DNA of 64,000 nucleotides from the NCBI GenBank assembly GCA_013298845.1, contig JAAFJN010000011.1:100683-164682 (forward strand). Direction: 5' to 3'. The stretch comes from Chitinophagales bacterium (GTDB lineage: Bacteria; Bacteroidota; Bacteroidia; Chitinophagales; Saprospiraceae). The notes beneath the pieces were generated by a model that saw only the letters and a list, made by a program, of their open reading frames with translations, had not been told where the DNA came from and did not search any database. Positions 62,958 to 64,000 of this stretch are shown here, piece after piece (the stretch's first letter is position 1; every line of letters starts with the position of its first letter). Made by a program: the position numbers and the translations under genes.

Positions 62958-63140
62958 AACTAAGGAGACGTGTATAACCTTAGGGCATCTGAACATCTTA
63001 TGCAATATAATACAATATATTACATTACTATCTGAGTAAGGTTTGCCACATTACTGCGGCAAACCTAAAAAAACAATATTGTTATACTAGTTTAAAAATT
63101 TTATCATAATATTCTACCTAATTGGCGGCGTATGACTACC

Positions 63141-64000
63141 TTATTTTGTCACCTGCTGCATTGTTTTTACAGCACTGGCCGTCGCCGTTTCTACCTTGTA
63201 ATACAACTGGCTGGATACACCAACCATTTTACGATCTAACGTAAATGCGTTGTACCCTTTAGCAAAATCACCTTTTTGCGTAGCCAAAATGCGTCCCGAA
63301 GCGTCAAATACGGTTAATACGGCTTCGCTGGCTTCCGGTAAATAGAAACCAATTTGCGTTTTGTTCACCCAAGGGTTTGGTGCGTTTTGGTACAACTCAA
63401 ACGCCTGACCGGCGATGGTGCTGTTGCCTCCGTTGTTGAAGCGGAAGGCTACGTTCAATTTGCTCGCGCCATCGAAAGCAAGGGCGCGCGTGATGCGGCT
63501 AGATACTGCCAACATTTCACTCAACTGACCTTCAGCAGTAGCGCGGAATGTTACCGCGAACTCACCGTTAGTGTCATCAGCAGATGTTGTGATCGCATCA
63601 GCGAATACTGCGAAGTTCTCAGTTGTCATCTTCTCACCTGGGAGGATGTCTACAACTTCGAGGTTAGTCGTGTTCATGGTGAACTGGTAACCTGCTGCTT
63701 TGTCAGCCGCTTTGAAGTTTACTGTGAATGTTTCACCAGCGGTTACCGCACGGTCTTGGATGTCGAACAACAAGGTACCAGCAGTACGATCGTCAGAAGC
63801 AACCAAGTTGTTTGGTGTAGCAGTACCGTCTACGTCACCGATTTTCGCCGCAACGAAGTCTCCGTTGGACACATGGCTTTGAATATTCGCAATCTGGATA
63901 TTTTCACGAATCACATCCGCAAATGGGTTATCCGGGTTGGTGAATACCTGTGCTTTATCCACGAAGCGCCAACTGCTGTTGTTGGGCAACTGCTGATAGG
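63141..64000 (-). CDS. Cohesin-like T9SS type A cargo protein (N-terminal part outside window)
   Basis: The frame is open through the right edge (translation YQQLPNNSSWRFVDK at the edge), so only the C-terminal about 286 residues are visible. First comes a dockerin-adjacent segment (SSWRFVDKAQVF, NPDNPFADVI, GDFVAAKIGDVDGTATPN), much like the tail of the secreted protease at 5829-7730. Then a cohesin-type beta-sandwich (about 65-195; LLFDIQDRAVTAGETFTVNF, GYQFTMNTTNLEVVDILPG, VTFRATAEGQLSEM) and a type A sorting domain (ELYQNAPNPWVNKTQIGFYLP, LTVFDASGRILATQKG). It is expected to be on the surface. Family members typically carry repeated HYR/SprB or propeptide parts upstream; what precedes here cannot be seen. 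Confidence 0.85.
   Translation of the reverse strand, partial: YQQLPNNSSWRFVDKAQVFTNPDNPFADVIRENIQIANIQSHVSNGDFVAAKIGDVDGTATPNNLVASDDRTAGTLLFDIQDRAVTAGETFTVNFKAADKAAGYQFTMNTTNLEVVDILPGEKMTTENFAVFADAITTSADDTNGEFAVTFRATAEGQLSEMLAVSSRITRALAFDGASKLNVAFRFNNGGNSTIAGQAFELYQNAPNPWVNKTQIGFYLPEASEAVLTVFDASGRILATQKGDFAKGYNAFTLDRKMVGVSSQLYYKVETATASAVKTMQQVTK

Overview
The window looks like chromosomal DNA from a member of the Bacteroidota, most likely a Saprospiria/Haliscomenobacter-type gliding or surface-adhesive bacterium; the rank is inferred. Reasons: at least eight proteins end in type IX secretion (T9SS) sorting domains of type A or type B; SprB repeats are present; many intergenic regions carry the Bacteroidota -7 promoter motif TAnnTTTG; the primary sigma factor is the short Bacteroidota RpoD; and choice-of-anchor B, DUF1684 and CtlX-type proteins occur. 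Most of the window is ordinary chromosome with moderate G+C. One stretch (about 31.9-33.3 kb) is clearly richer in A+T.

Layout. 0-8 kb: 3' end of a giant SprB-repeat adhesin, a HEAT-like protein, a secreted TPR-like protein and a secreted trypsin-fold protease. 8-17.8 kb: a lone paaA, small membrane and lipoproteins, a protein phosphatase downstream of rpoD, pbpC, and an outer-membrane protein downstream of an alpha/beta hydrolase. 17.9-23 kb: a tight three-gene operon, SIR2-like protein / membrane nSTAND1 ATPase / periplasmic leucine-rich protein. 23-24.2 kb: an MBL-fold lipoprotein. 24.7-33.3 kb: a three-gene signalling cassette, S1-receiver-GAF-histidine kinase / receiver-7xGAF-ATPase / ATPase-TIR. 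It is followed by a gene remnant, a strong hairpin and an internally deleted RhuM gene. 34.2-36.5 kb: katG. 37.4-41.6 kb: three tandem paralogous T9SS cargo genes. 41.6-50.9 kb: methyltransferase, tRNA-Gly, ppk1, dapB, a T9SS type B protein, a degenerate dihydroorotase homologue with ctlX, and a DinB-like protein. 51.2-64 kb: a large metallopeptidase-like T9SS protein, GH78 rhamnosidase, choice-of-anchor B protein, vanadium haloperoxidase homologue, YgiD-type dioxygenase and a cohesin-like T9SS protein cut by the window edge.

The two systems most worth a second look both pair a STAND-type ATPase with a domain from NAD-consuming immune effectors. In 17.9-23 kb a SIR2-like protein is translationally coupled to a transmembrane nSTAND1 ATPase and to a secreted LRR protein, which suggests envelope sensing coupled to a cytoplasmic response. 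In 24.7-33.3 kb an ATPase-TIR protein lies directly downstream of a two-component-like pair, and its ATPase module resembles the C-terminus of the preceding 1605-residue GAF protein. Both functional readings are inferences from domains and gene order.

The intergenic DNA also carries several dispersed repeat families: an element bounded by 7-bp tandem repeats (two copies in opposite orientation), an 82-bp imperfect palindrome (two copies), a cluster of TTGCCCG motifs, and a long inverted repeat. No rRNA, CRISPR array, transposase or prophage gene was seen.
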